This document shows, in pieces, positions 46,221-57,447 of a stretch of 64,000 nucleotides of DNA. Both the position numbers and the translations under genes were made by a program. Where the stretch lies: assembly GCF_009905375.1 (NCBI RefSeq), contig NC_133650.1, forward strand, positions 142,345,135 to 142,409,134, given 5' to 3'. Below the pieces are notes generated by a model. It ran no database searches, was not told the DNA's origin, and saw only the letters and a program-made list of their open reading frames with translations. The DNA is from Apium graveolens. Lineage: Eukaryota > Streptophyta > Magnoliopsida > Apiales > Apiaceae. Every line of letters starts with the position of its first letter. Positions within the stretch are counted from its first letter, which is position 1.

Positions 46221-47009
46221 TGTTAGTCCCTGACAATACAACAAGAATTATAGAAGGGGGGTTGAAAGGAATTCTTGAACCTTTTTCACAAAGATATAAA
46301 ATGTTCTATCTTGATAATATATAATTGTGTGAATTGATTTATAAACTGCGGAATAATAATTTGGAATGAATCAATACACAAGTAATTAAAAACACAAGTC
46401 TTTAAAAACTTTCTGGTGGATTTGAATGTATCCACCAGAGATATATATTATATCATGAGAACTCTGTGTAGAAATTAGCTCACAGCTGCTTACAAATTCT
46501 AACAACTAAGAATGCAGAGAAATGCTAAGAATACAGCTTACAGATGTTTCTCTCTTGGTTGCTTAGTTAGTTGTTCTATTTACTACTTCTTGGTTTATAT
46601 ATCACCAAGATTACAAAGTAATAAGACAAGATAATAAAACAAAAACTATCAAGTCTAATACTATGCTACTCCATTACTCTTTTCCAGCATCTTTGAATAT
46701 CTTCATAATAGCATGGAAATGGCAATGCTTCTTTGTTCTCTAAAACCAGTTGAATAAGCTTCCACATTCTATTTGCATACACTCGACGCATGTGACTGTG
46801 TTGTCACTGTCAACAGATTTTTGAATTCTTTATCCGTCGGGTTCATGATCATCCGTCGAGTTCATGATCATCCGTCGGGTTGTCTTGTTGATCATCCGTC
46901 GAATGCATTGTTGTTTATCCGTCGGGTAGCAATCTGGCACTTGACTTCATTTCATTATGCAGAATTACAAGACATCATTTATGTACAATTAATCAACCTA
47001 TTCTGCATA
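46221..47009 (-). repeat. 5' LTR of copy B, proximal part
   Basis: Begins TGTTAGTCCCTGACAATA next to the primer-binding site. It carries five head-to-tail ATCCGTCGRG motifs at about 46832-46926. Cut at 47009 by the solo LTR and continues at 50272. Confidence 0.75.
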
Positions 47010-50000
47010 TGTAACGACTCGTATACTTTTATATTATTTAAAGATGTTATTATCAAATATTTAATTAAATAAATATATGTATTGGTTTTGACTGCTATGT
47101 GTTGCTCTATTATTGTTTATGTGTAATTTATGATGTATAGGGTCGTTCGTGTAATTATTGGTTGAGTAGTACTGAATTGTTTTCATTTTTAAAAGTGGAT
47201 TTATTGCAAATTTATTTGCATAAATACTGGTACTATCTTTAAAATTGTTTTTATGCTTTTATAATGACAATATTTATTTTTGGGATTTTATAAAATTTAA
47301 AAATCAATATTTCATCAATTATTTAACCCTGTATGATTTTCTGATTGTATTTATTTGTAAAATATATATTTAATTCAGGAAATCTTTAAAAATTATGAAA
47401 TTCATATTTATGTAAGTTGGGAATATTCTGAGAATTTTAAAATTATTTTGGAAATTTTTGGGATTAATTTTACCCGCGCGTTGATTCGTTTATTTGAGAA
47501 AAGCGGGTATAAGTTGCGTTTCAGAAATTGTTTTAAAATTTTGGACTTTATGTTTTTATAAATTTCGGGATATTTATAACATTTGAAGACTATTTTCGTA
47601 ATTTTCTGAATTTGTTTTAAGTGCAGCTCGGTTCGTTAATTGTGAAATGCGGATACGAGTTGCGTTTCATAAATGCTTTAAAAATTATGAAAATTTTATT
47701 TTATTAGTTTCGGGATTTTTAGAAAAATTTTAGTCTATTTTAATTATTTTCTGAATCTACTTTATGTGCCACTCGGCTCAGTAAATTGTGAAATAACGAA
47801 GCAGAAAGAGGACCGCAGTACATTTTTGTTACACCTTCCCCAATTACGGGACACGAAGCAGTCAGGTAGTATAGCTTGAGCCATGTGTTGGCTGCAGATT
47901 GGCTGAAAAAAAATAAAAAAAAGATAGAAACACACACACACTCGCGGATGCAAGGAGGGGAGTTTAATCTCTCTTTTCTTTCTCAACGGGATTGATCTCC
48001 CTTTTTGAATTTCTCTGTCCTCCTCCTGCAATTTCTTCGTCCTCCCTGTGGCTGGTCCCTGTAGGTTGCGCCGCCGTTTTTCTTCCTTTTTCCGATCACT
48101 TGTCACCTAGTTTCCGAATTCAGGCGTGGTCCTTGGTATGTTACATATATATGCTCACGCATATTCGTGTATATGTATATTTCGGTCAAGTCTGTTGCTG
48201 TGTGAATTCTGTGGATTGATTCTTTGATTCTCCATGAAAGAAATTCGAAGCTGTTGATTTTATGAATTTGAGTTATTCATTGTAATACTCGAGTAAATTT
48301 CCGTGATTAATCGAATTATCGTTTCTCATTATTTAGAATCTTATCGGTGAAAATTTGTGATGGAAACCCGACGAATACGGGCACCCGCGAATTTTCGCTG
48401 CCGTCGGCGATGAGCCTCGGCGAGCCGACGGTGGACTGTGATGGCGCGATTCTGAGTCCTAATATTTTAAAATAAATAAATATAAAATACGAATAATAAT
48501 TAATAATTGCAATTAAGTTGAAATTTGGAAATGTGTGGAATTATGATTGCTATGATTGGGTTGAATCGGAGGTTGGGAATTGTATCTAGATTAATTGTGG
48601 GTTGTTTGTTGTTGATATGACGTCGAGTTGGTCGACGGGTAGGCCGATAAGCAGAGGAGGTGCTACCCGAATTTTTGGAAATTAAATTCCAAAATTCGGG
48701 ACATACCCTGTAATTATCGGAACGTCGAGCGAGTATAAATAAGTATATACATATATTTTGTGCGGAACCTGATTGTATGTTATGGTGAACTGCTTTGCTA
48801 AAACTAATAACCCTAATTTTGTAAATGATGAGTATATGTATTTTTCTGAAAATGAATACCGAACCGATTTCTGAGAACGTGAACCCTAATTGTTGTGTGT
48901 TATTATAAAATGAATAATTACAAGTCGGGTTATGTTACCGTATGGGTAGGTTGTTAGCGAGGATATGTCAAGCATACCTAGACGTCTAACGTAGGGTATT
49001 TCGGCTCTGTAGGTTCTAGTTGAGGGACTCCAGAAGTGAAATCGAACTAAAGATAACCTAGTGATCAGTCGACAAGCATAGCAAAGTTCTAAGCGAAGAA
49101 CCTGAACATTGAAGTCGGATCCAGGATAATCTGATAGTAAGGCGATAAAGCCGAGTGTCTAAGTTAGTCCAAGGTCGATTGGTAGTAGTGGTAAAGTTCT
49201 GCAAGGCAAGTACCCCTGACCATTCTTTTATGGTTCAGTGCATATGAATAGCTAAATGTTTTACTTTCGTAATGGAACAGAAAAGTTTTAAGTTACGTAT
49301 CCCCCGTATTTGAAATGTTGTTTAAAATTATGTTTTGGGGAAAAGTAACTTTTGAAAACACCTATCTCTAAACGTGATTTAAATGAAAAGAGGACTTGAA
49401 TAGTGTGTTGTGACAAAATTGATTTTGAAAAAGAGATAGGTAAAAGTGATTTTGAAAACTGGATAAAACAATCAGATATGGGATACGTTGGGGCCAGAGT
49501 AGGCCTATTGAGGTGGCATAAGAGGCTAATTCGGTTGCACGCACTGTATAACCGATTAGTCCAGGAGGTCAGAGACCTAGCTAGTCTCTGAGTTCTGGAA
49601 CAGGTAAATAAGATGGCAGTTGGAGCCGTCTGGTATTGATAGCCTGATCAGCCGTCTTCACAAATCCGCTACGTATCTGATTTGGATTTGTGATGTCCGT
49701 AATGGCATGAGTAGTTGATATAGCGGATTTGGAAATGAAAATAGCATGCTAGAATTATTCTTTGGTATTCATGCACAGCACACTACTGATATTATTGTTT
49801 TACAGAGCATGCTAGTTTTGAATATCCAGTTTATGAATGTTTATTTATTTTCTAAGCAAGTTGTGAATTCTGTTCCTATAACTGCTTTACTTGTTATTCA
49901 TATAGTGGCGCTGCTGAGCAAGCAATTGCTCACCCTTGCAGAATATTTTATATGTATTGCAGATGCCTAGGAGATTCTTGCGCGGTAATCAGGGCAGAGT

Positions 50001-50266
50001 TCCAGCTCCTCTCGTGTCAGGCTCCTCTGAGGTAGTTGTGTTCAGACTAGATGAGGTCTGTTGAGTTGTTGCATTAAGTTTGTGGTCAGGATTGTGTAAG
50101 GTAATTTGGGTTGTGTTAGTTGAGTAACCTAAGTCATACTTAAACCTGGAAAAGGTCTTGTTAAAAGGGTCATAGTTATGTAATATTAATGAGGTGGACT
50201 GAATTATGATTGTTAGTATTGTTATTGGTGACATCAAATCCTGACCCCGGGGTTGAGGCCGTCACA
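47010..50266 (+). repeat. Solo LTR (3,257 bp) of another Tekay-like gypsy family
   Basis: Starts TGTAACGACTC and ends GGCCGTCACA, flanked by the duplication GCATA (47005-47009 and 50267-50271). No internal region, primer-binding site or polypurine tract, so it is a product of LTR-LTR recombination. TATA-like TATAAATA at 48734-48741. A GC-rich patch near 48365-48445 contrasts with the AT-rich rest. The distal part mirrors the gypsy-1 LTR: a donor-like CAG|GTAAAT near 49602, an acceptor at 49962 and a short exon-like ORF. Confidence 0.93.
49963..50031 (+). CDS. Candidate LTR coding exon in the solo LTR
   Basis: ATG directly after TATTGCAG, 23 codons starting MPRRFLRGNQGRVP, then GAG|GTAGTT. 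Same position, phase and basic start as the exon at 27382-27477, but the sequence is diverged and the H3-like match is weak. The unspliced ORF ends at about 50064. With no internal region the exon has no partner here. Confidence 0.3.
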
Positions 50267-50271
50267 GCATA

Positions 50272-50451
50272 TCTAGTTAAAGTCAACATGACTTAAGTAC
50301 TACTTACAGAATCTAAATAATGTGTATGCAGAAATGTGCTACAGACTTATTGTTACATAAGCTACTCACTCGATGGATAATAAATTATCATCCGTCGGGA
50401 CTATATTGAGTCCTCCGTCGGGACTATAATCCTTATCCATCGAGTGCTACA
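50272..50451 (-). repeat. 5' LTR of copy B, distal part
   Basis: Continues the LTR after the solo-LTR duplication. It holds paired ATCCGTCGGG / CTCGATGGAT motifs (50369-50446). The end at TGCTACA (50451) is my best guess from TG...CA ends; no second LTR is in the window to confirm it. Confidence 0.5.
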
Positions 50452-52391
50452 TTTTTCACTAAGTAAAATCTATCAAGGTGTTTTATTAATGAAATCATCA
50501 AGTAAAAAACATATACACAACAAGATTTGCTTGCATCAGTAATTAGTTTCCTTGAAGAAACCTTGCTGCTTTGCTCTTTACTTTGAACTTGACCACTACC
50601 CTTGCTAGGGTTTCACTGGTAATCAGCTTCATCATCTTTCTTCTTCAGTATTTGATCATTTGAGCATTTGGACTTAACTACCTTCTCCCTCTTTTTGGCA
50701 TCATCTAATAGTAGGAGTGAGAGAAGAAGGTCAACTGAAGATTGAATTTCATCTAATTGAGCCTGTTGAGAAGCTTGATTAGCCAGGACCTCAGTGATTT
50801 TGGCCTGTTGCTTCTCTTGAGCTTTCTCAATTGCTTCTACCTTTTCAGAAATAGGTCTGATAAACCTCTTTCTCCATATCTAGCTTTTCATCCTTTTCTA
50901 GAAGCTTATCAACCTTTTCTTGAGTAGCATAGTGTATATCTTGAAGATTTTTGGTAGACAGAGCTGTCACTTTTAGTTGTGTCTTGAAATCAGAATCTTT
51001 GAGCAACTCATCAGCTTTTCCAAAATGGTATGTCAGTACTTTGGAATTTGGAATGAAATCAGTTCCATTCCACTTCTTGGTCCACTCCACACCTCTGTGA
51101 GTATCTTCCTAAGGAATAGGAGCAGCTTGCTCAACAAACTTCTCAATTAGTGCCTCCTTTCCTAGAATGGGAGAAGGAGTATCAACAGAAATACTGTCTT
51201 CTGAACTTGAGGAAGACTCATTATCTTCTAACAGTACTAGAGTATGTGAAGCAACTGAAGATTCTGGAACAATCTCATCTAAATTCTGAGCATCAGAATT
51301 TATCTCCAGAATTAGTGTTGATGGTGTAGATGGTATCTCAGCATTTAAGATTGGAGAGTTAGCTTGAGATGGCTGAGCTGCTGTAGGAGCTTCCAAATAC
51401 AGAATAGTAGGAATATGCAGCCTGTTGATGTCAATTTCAGGATTTAAGCCTGAATCGTCAAATGTAATATCTTCGTGAATAGGAGAGACTGGAGGTGTAA
51501 CCACTGTATCAGGAACAGTGTCTTGGGCTTTAGCTGGAGGTGGCAGAGATTCAATGATAATTGGCTCTTTTGAGATCGGAGATTTCTCATCTCCTTCCTC
51601 AGCTTCTTCAGTATCTTCTGATGGAGGCTTAGCCAAATGCCTCTTAGCCCTCATTTTCTTTAATCTCCTTGCCAATGAAGGAGTTGCTTTATCATCAGAG
51701 TTTAAAGTTCTTTTCCTCTTCAAGGTATCAAAACCTTCAGCTGCGGTTTCTTTCTGAGAATCCACAGTTTCAGCTTCAACCGTCACAGATTCTGATGCAT
51801 GAACCTGTGCTTCCTCTTCACTATCAGATTCATCCCTGAGAATCATTTTCCTTCTTTTTGGTGAAGGTTGAGGAACATACTTTGCCCTCTTAGGCCTGGA
51901 AGATGAAGGTCTGATGGTATATGCTGATGGTTGTTGTTGTTGGGGATAAACTTAGCTCCATTGTAAACTATGTCCTTTGGTGCCATTTCTGTAAGAAATA
52001 AGTGAGAAAATATATTGTGCACAAGGTGTTTGATAAAAGTCCTGTACGGAAAAGCGTCAGAGAATATTTGAGAGAGAGAGAATAAGAGAGATTAAGAACA
52101 GAAAAGTAGGTAAAAGATTAGAAATTCTTTTAACTCCCATATATATACACAAAGTAAATTTGACTAAGCTCAAAATCAGAATTTGCTTGTGTTAATGAAT
52201 TTCCACATAAACAACTAATTCAAACATGGGATTTCTAGTATGTTAAAGACTACTAGGTCAGCATCTAGCACAGTAATTCTCATTGAATTGAATAGTCACA
52301 GAACATTCAAATCACTATCAGAGTATATAGATCCACATCAGATCAAAATTAGCATTTAATGTATTTCAATTTAAGTACAGATTACATGAAG
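50452..52391 (-). pseudogene. Acidic accessory ORF fragment of a third Sirevirus-like element (uncertain)
   Basis: The minus-strand ATG at 51986 (MAPKDIVYNGAKFIP) runs into a CAA-repeat frameshift near 51930. The frame resumes in 51846-51109: basic 'SPKRRKMILRDESDSEEE', then a 245-codon acidic Ser/Pro-rich stretch with 'KRTLNSDDKATPSLARRLKKMRAK'. Further frames (51090-50845 and to about 50620) give a helical, coiled-coil-like tail rich in Gln/Lys/Glu. The upstream 52000-52390 resembles the leader of the accessory ORF at 17700-17830. Probably the extra ORF of another Sirevirus subfamily, without its pol; function unknown. Confidence 0.5.
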
Positions 52392-54270
52392 ATAAAAAAA
52401 GGAATTTAATGTATTGAGAAAGGTTAAGGGAACCCAAGAAATAAGATCCCGGTTATGATCCCTCAAACGATAAACGAAAACGAAAGTTAAGCGAACCGTA
52501 TAACAGATCAGCGGTCATTAGCCAAGTAATTAGAAGCTAATCAAAGAGGTTAGTGAGGATGATGTCATCAAACCAATAATAAGAGGACAAGTGTGGGAGG
52601 ATGACATAACAAGGTGACATAAGCATGACCAAAGCAAAGTGTGTTGTTGGTTGATTAAGAACCACACAAAAGTTACCATGGTTAAAAGTAATAAATCAAA
52701 ACAAAAACCAAAAAAAAACAACCAACCAACAATTCATTTCACCAAAACACAAGTTGACTTCCCCTTTTTGCAAGCAAAGCTCTCGGCCTTTTGCATTATT
52801 TCAAGAAGGAAAATTCAAAATCTAAGATCCAAGCCTTGTTAATTAGTGAGGTAATTATCTAATACTCCTTATGCATAGATATAGCTATCCTATAAGTTTG
52901 AGCTTCTAATTCATTCACAATCTCTTCCTAAAAATCATGGAAGAAGATGGTGAATAGTGTTTTTCAAGAACAAAATTTTTTGTTCTTGAGTTTTTGTTTA
53001 GATTAAGCTTGGATAAGGACTTTTAAGGGTGATTCCAAGCTAATTACTTGATTCTCCACTCTCCAAGGAAGGTATAACCCCTCCAAACCCTAACTTTACT
53101 TGAGTATTAGGTTTAGTTTTGTTGTTATAGTTCATGAGAGGCTTTATTGTTGTGTATGTAGAGGTTAGTTGGCTTTGTGATATTTTGGAGTTGTAATTCT
53201 TGGAGTATTGATTAATGAACTTAAGTATAGTCTAAATTCATGTTTGAGAATAGTATAAATTGATAATTTTGAGTTGTTGGGGCTGTTATGGTGAATTATG
53301 GATGGATTTTGGTTGGGATGTTGATTGTGAGTTGATTGTGGGTTGGTTTGGAGTAGAATAAAATTGGTAATCGCGTAAACATAGCCGTCGTAATGTCTGA
53401 TTTACTTTAGACTGTTTTTGCTCTTAACATTAGGACCAGAGAACTCCCTGTTAGATTTTGACCATTACCATGATTAGATAGTTCATGTTACGAGCTTCAT
53501 TTTAATATGTGGTTCGTTTGAATCCGATGTACAATTTAGGAGAAACGACCGTTTTAAGTAACGGCATTTCGCGAACTAACAATTACCCCTCGCCTTACTT
53601 TGAAACATAGGTTAAAGACCTTAAAGGACTAATTGGAGTATGAATCATTTATGTAAAGTGTATTAGGCAGTTGGTAAGGCACTCGCGAAAGAATCGCCTT
53701 AAAACCCTTAATGGTTAATTTATTAAAAATGGTGGAACCGAGGGTACTCGAGCGACTTAAGTGAACCGTTAAGCGCAAAAGCGAGTGTTAGAGTCTAATT
53801 GGTTAAAGTATAGATTCATAAGCGACTTTGGTTTAATTCTAACTTATATGTTGTTTATAGGTTACCAGACTCGTCCCAAGCCATTTGTCACCCCCAGTTG
53901 CTCAGGCAAGTTTTCTACCCGTTATACTGTTGTTGTGATGTATACATATGTATATGCATTATCTTGTGATAGATGCATGATGGTTAATTAGAAAATTCTT
54001 GCGATATATTGGAGCATGTGATATGGTTTATATGCATGTCTGTTTCGTAATCTTGATATATATCTGTTGATTCAAATACTTATTAGTTGCATAATACCTA
54101 TGCTAGAGATAAGCAGTAGTTGCGTATACCCTGAGTGTAGGGGACCCAAAGGTGAACCTTTTCAAAAACCGGGAGTCGATGTTCCCGAGTATATTATATA
54201 TATATTTAGATATATATATATATTGATATAGTTTTCAAAACTATTAATCAAATAAGGTTTATTCGATAAC

Positions 54271-54600
54271 TTTATTTTATTTAATGAATATTACTTGAAT
54301 ATTCATTCGAAGACTTATGACTCGGTTTATTTTATTTAATGAATATTAGTTGAATATTCATTCGAGGGCTTATGACTCTGTTTATTTTATTAATGAATTT
54401 TATTTTGAATATTCATTCGAGGGCTTATGACTCCGTTTATTTTATTAATGAATATTATTTTGAATATTCATTCGAGGGCTTATGACTCCGTTTATTTTAT
54501 TAATGAATATTATTTTGAATATTCATTGGCGGGCTTATGACTCAGTTTATTTTATTAATGAATATTATTTTGAATATTTATTCGAGGACTTATGACTCCG
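54271..54600. repeat. Six tandem 55-bp repeats in U3 of gypsy-2
   Basis: Units begin TTTATTTTATT and contain GAATATTCATTCGAGG and CTTATGACTC; total 330 bp. Equivalent arrays have three units in gypsy-1 (25894-26058) and about two in the minus-strand gypsy. Confidence 0.9.
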
Positions 54601-55104
54601 ATTATTTACTAATTATTATTCTTTATTTTATTAAAGAATAATGTGTCGATAATCAAACTCACTTTGATTATTCAAATAAAGATATTACTTTCGTATAAGT
54701 ATATCTTTGGTTATTTAATATTCATTTCAAGTATAAGTTTTACAACTTCTACTTCAATTATTTTTATAAAGATTATTCTTTATGGGAATATTATTTAAAT
54801 AATAATATTCAGATATTTTCTAATATATCGGGACTGATTTACTTTATTAAATCAGCATTACTCCAAACACTCTTTAAATTGTTTTCGAGTCTTCAAATTG
54901 ATTTTTAAAAGTTAGAGCGGATCCCAAAACTCATTTTTATATTTAAGATCTTCCTTTTAAAAGGGGATTTAAATACTCTCTCAACATCGGAGGGATCCAG
55001 CTATGTGGTGTATTTTATATTCGCAACGAGGTTGCTGCTTTGGTAAATGAATTGATTACTTACCCAACGTTCGGGAAGTAAGTCCATCTATTGAGTCGGC
55101 ATAA

Positions 55105-55195
55105 GCAACATGGACTCAGTGGGCGTCCATGAAAGCGTAAGTGGCTCAGTGGGAGTCCATCAAATGCGTAAGTGGCTGAGTGGCAGTCTGGCATA
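55105..55195 (+). repeat. Short tandem repeats (GCGTAAGTGGCTCAGTGGGAG-like)
   Basis: About three imperfect copies built around 'TGGCTCAGTGGGAGTCCAT', in R of the gypsy-2 5' LTR. Gypsy-1 has unrelated sequence here. Confidence 0.6.
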
Positions 55196-55761
55196 AGGTC
55201 CTATTACGGCCAGGGTGATGACAAGTCGGGAATTCGTCCATCTACTAGTAGAAAAGGTTAGTTATTGGTATCTTTGCCTGATCAGCAAGATATCGGGTTT
55301 ATGCCAACATTCTTTTCCTTTCCAAAATTCATTGGATGTTACAAACTCTGTTCATACTTTACATAACAGAGGTTTCCAGGAAATGTATAAAAGATATATA
55401 TGTGGATATATATATCGGGACTGAATAAAGTATCTCGTAACTTCATTTCATTCAATAATATATCAAAGATTGAATCTATTCAAGTCTTAACTTGTGGTCT
55501 CATCTATGGATGACCTTTTGAAATCTATAATACTTTGAACAATGGTAGTTCAAGTAGCTTTATAAAATGGTATAAGTATAGATAAGTATTTGGTAACTTC
55601 ATCCCTTGTTTTGCTTATATCCAGTAAGTAATTTATCTTACACTTGATAAAGGTTTCCAGTAAGTTATCCATTTAGATACTTGCATTATTGTTTTCACTA
55701 TATATTATCTTGCGAGCTGTAATGCTCACTCTTGCTTCATTTCTTCATCACACAACAACAG

Positions 55762-55857
55762 TTAGGAAAGATGGCCAGACTCAAGCAGACCCGGCGCAAG
55801 CGCGTGGGAAGCGTCCCGCGTCTTCCCGTTGATGTTGTAGCTGCTATAGCTGTAGAG
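55762..55857 (+). CDS. Candidate LTR coding exon of gypsy-2, H3-tail-like
   Basis: Acceptor CAACAACAG at 55761, ATG at 55771, 29 codons, donor GAG|GTAGAC at 55857/55858. The peptide starts MARLKQTRRKRVGS: eight of the first ten residues equal histone H3 (MARTKQTARK), including the positions of Arg2, Lys4, Gln5, Thr6, Arg8 and Lys9, and Gly12 also matches. Spliced to 56355 it stays in frame with the accessory ORF. Confidence 0.5.
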
Positions 55858-56170
55858 GTAGACCTATTATTAGATCAGGCATTCTACTTTTGGGAACCAA
55901 ATATTTTATAATTATAACTTCTGGCAGATAATTGAAAATAACTGTAAACTTATCAAGTAATCATTTTGGGTTGTAATAACTTTTAAATTTTGGATTCAAG
56001 GACTTGTACTTATTTCAATTTCATCTCTGAGACTATAACGGATTGTGGTGTGTGTTAGTGTGGGGTCACAGCATGAGGTTATTTATTATTAATTAATTTA
56101 AGTGATATTGTGGAAAGAAAGACCGTGACGACCCGGATCCCCGACCCCGGATCTGGGGGTGTTACAGAAA

Positions 56171-56182
56171 TGGTATCAGAGC
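56171..56182 (+). other. Primer-binding site of gypsy-2 (tRNA-iMet)
   Basis: TGGTATCAGAGC, 4 nt after the LTR. Confidence 0.93.
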
Positions 56183-56354
56183 TAAGCGTTATAAACCTCA
56201 GAGATAATGCGATGATATAATAATAAACTCACAAAGATAATAAGAACTCTTGCCAAGTTCATGGTCGGACTACTTAAAGTAGCACTGACAGTTAAAACCC
56301 TTACGGGAACCCTTATAAGTATCATGATAGTAATTTAGCTCGTTTAATGTGTAG

Positions 56355-57041
56355 GCACATGAGATAGAGGACTCTGAGATGTTCGAGCGTGAGTATGATG
56401 AGGCACTGCTAGATGCCGAGGATCAGGAGGAGCCTGAGATGGAGGAGGATGAGGAGGACCCCTCAGAGGAGTCAGAGATAGAGGTTGTTGCTATTTCAGA
56501 TGAGGAGGACCAGGATGAGGTCCCAGTAGCTGAGGAGCATGTCGGAGCTATAGTGGAGTATATTGGTACCCCTTTACCCTCACTCCCGGTGGTCAGAGCT
56601 TCTACCCCTCCACCACTATCTTGGAGCCCCTTTGATGATAACTCAGGGACCCATACTCCCGAGCCTAGGCAGACCGAGGAGGCACCCCCAGCGGCTCTGG
56701 ATTCACCACCTCTCGACCCTGCCCATAGGCAGTCTTTGTTAGCTCACAGCTATGTTCAGGATATGCTGAGGACCCGAGTGGCTGTTGCTGAGGCCCGGCT
56801 GGATGAGGTCAGGAGGGAGTTGGATACAGAGAGGGCGGGCAGGCGTGCCCGAGCTTATGAGACTAGGGCTACTATACCCCGATCCTTGAGGAGGGAGCTG
56901 ACGGGGATAGAGCTCACGTCCCGAGCGAGACTCCGATCGCTCCAGGGGGACAGGCATGGTAGGATCTCCAGGCGGCAGGCCGACTATATCTTCCGTCGTG
57001 CGATGGAAAGGGTATGGGAGCTGACCCACTCCGGTGTGTGA
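56355..57041 (+). CDS. Accessory ORF of gypsy-2
   Basis: Open from the candidate acceptor (AATGTGTAG|GCA) at 56355 to TGA at 57041. The ATG used in gypsy-1 is ATA here (56364), and the next Met is 56379 (220 codons). The frame is open back to the acceptor, as expected if translation starts in the LTR exon. It has the same acidic, Pro-rich and Arg-rich order as 27972-28709, but only one copy of the 17-residue acidic unit. It is uninterrupted although the neighbouring gag-pol has five disabling lesions. Unknown family. Confidence 0.65.
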   Translation, partial: AHEIEDSEMFEREYDEALLDAEDQEEPEMEEDEEDPSEESEIEVVAISDEEDQDEVPVAEEHVGAIVEYIGTPLPSLPVVRASTPPPLSWSPFDDNSGTHTPEPRQTEEAPPAALDSPPLDPAHRQSLLAHSYVQDMLRTRVAVAEARLDEVRRELDTERAGRRARAYETRATIPRSLRRELTGIELTSRARLRSLQGDRHGRISRRQADYIFRRAMERVWELTHSGV

Positions 57042-57447
57042 TTCAGGACCGGCGATGGGATAGTCTAGTTGTCTAGTTAGTCGAGGCCTTAGTAAGAGCC
57101 AATTTTCTGGGATAGTTGACTTGTATATAACATCCCTTTTTCTGACTAGACAGATAGACTCTTGTGTATCACTTTTGGGCAGATGGCTGTAGCACTGTTG
57201 TACTTTTGACCAGACCAAACTATGTATTTCTCGCATTATGTATATATTTGTTTCCTTTCAGTTCAGTTCCTTAGTGATGAGATCACTATTTTTATCATTA
57301 TTATTACTGCACTTCTTTTAGAACTTTCATAATATAATAGAATTGCGAGATATATTCTCCCCATTATAGAACTGTGCAAGGCACAATGTTGTGTATGATT
57401 GTGACCTAACGTTGAATTTCCCAAAAAAAAAATTTATTATCAGTATC

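Larger units (their letters stand above)
15391..50451 (-). mobile_element. Sirevirus-like Ty1/copia element, copy B (interrupted)
   Basis: Minus-strand order: 5' LTR (46221-47009 plus 50272-50451), primer-binding site, gag, protease, integrase, RT (split by a 22 kb insertion at 19204-41391), RNase H, spacer, accessory ORF. No 3' LTR is present because the accessory ORF is fused to copy D at about 15390. Assignment to the Sirevirus group rests on the extra ORF downstream of pol, the long gag with a coiled-coil-like stretch, and the RT sequence type. All coding parts are broken by stops and frameshifts. It is the oldest layer of the nest. Confidence 0.8.
52392..56166 (+). repeat. 5' LTR of gypsy-2 (5'-truncated)
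   Basis: Homology to the 3' LTR begins at about 52392 (equivalent to 62468). U3 carries six 55-bp AT-rich repeats (54271-54600). TATA-like TTTAAATA at 54968-54975. Ends GTGTTACA at 56166. Confidence 0.92.

Noticed and set aside
46832..46926. Regularly spaced repeats resembling a CRISPR array
   Set aside because: The repeat core is only ~11 nt, spacers are short and themselves repetitive, the motif also occurs inside coding sequence, and the context is a plant retrotransposon LTR.
47762..48219. Short ORFs on both strands in the solo LTR
   Set aside because: Low complexity, no homology recognised, no conservation to test against in the window.
48365..48445. GC-rich patch in the solo LTR considered as a host gene exon or CpG island
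   Set aside because: It lies inside an LTR with exact ends and target duplication; no ORF or splice pattern indicates a host gene.
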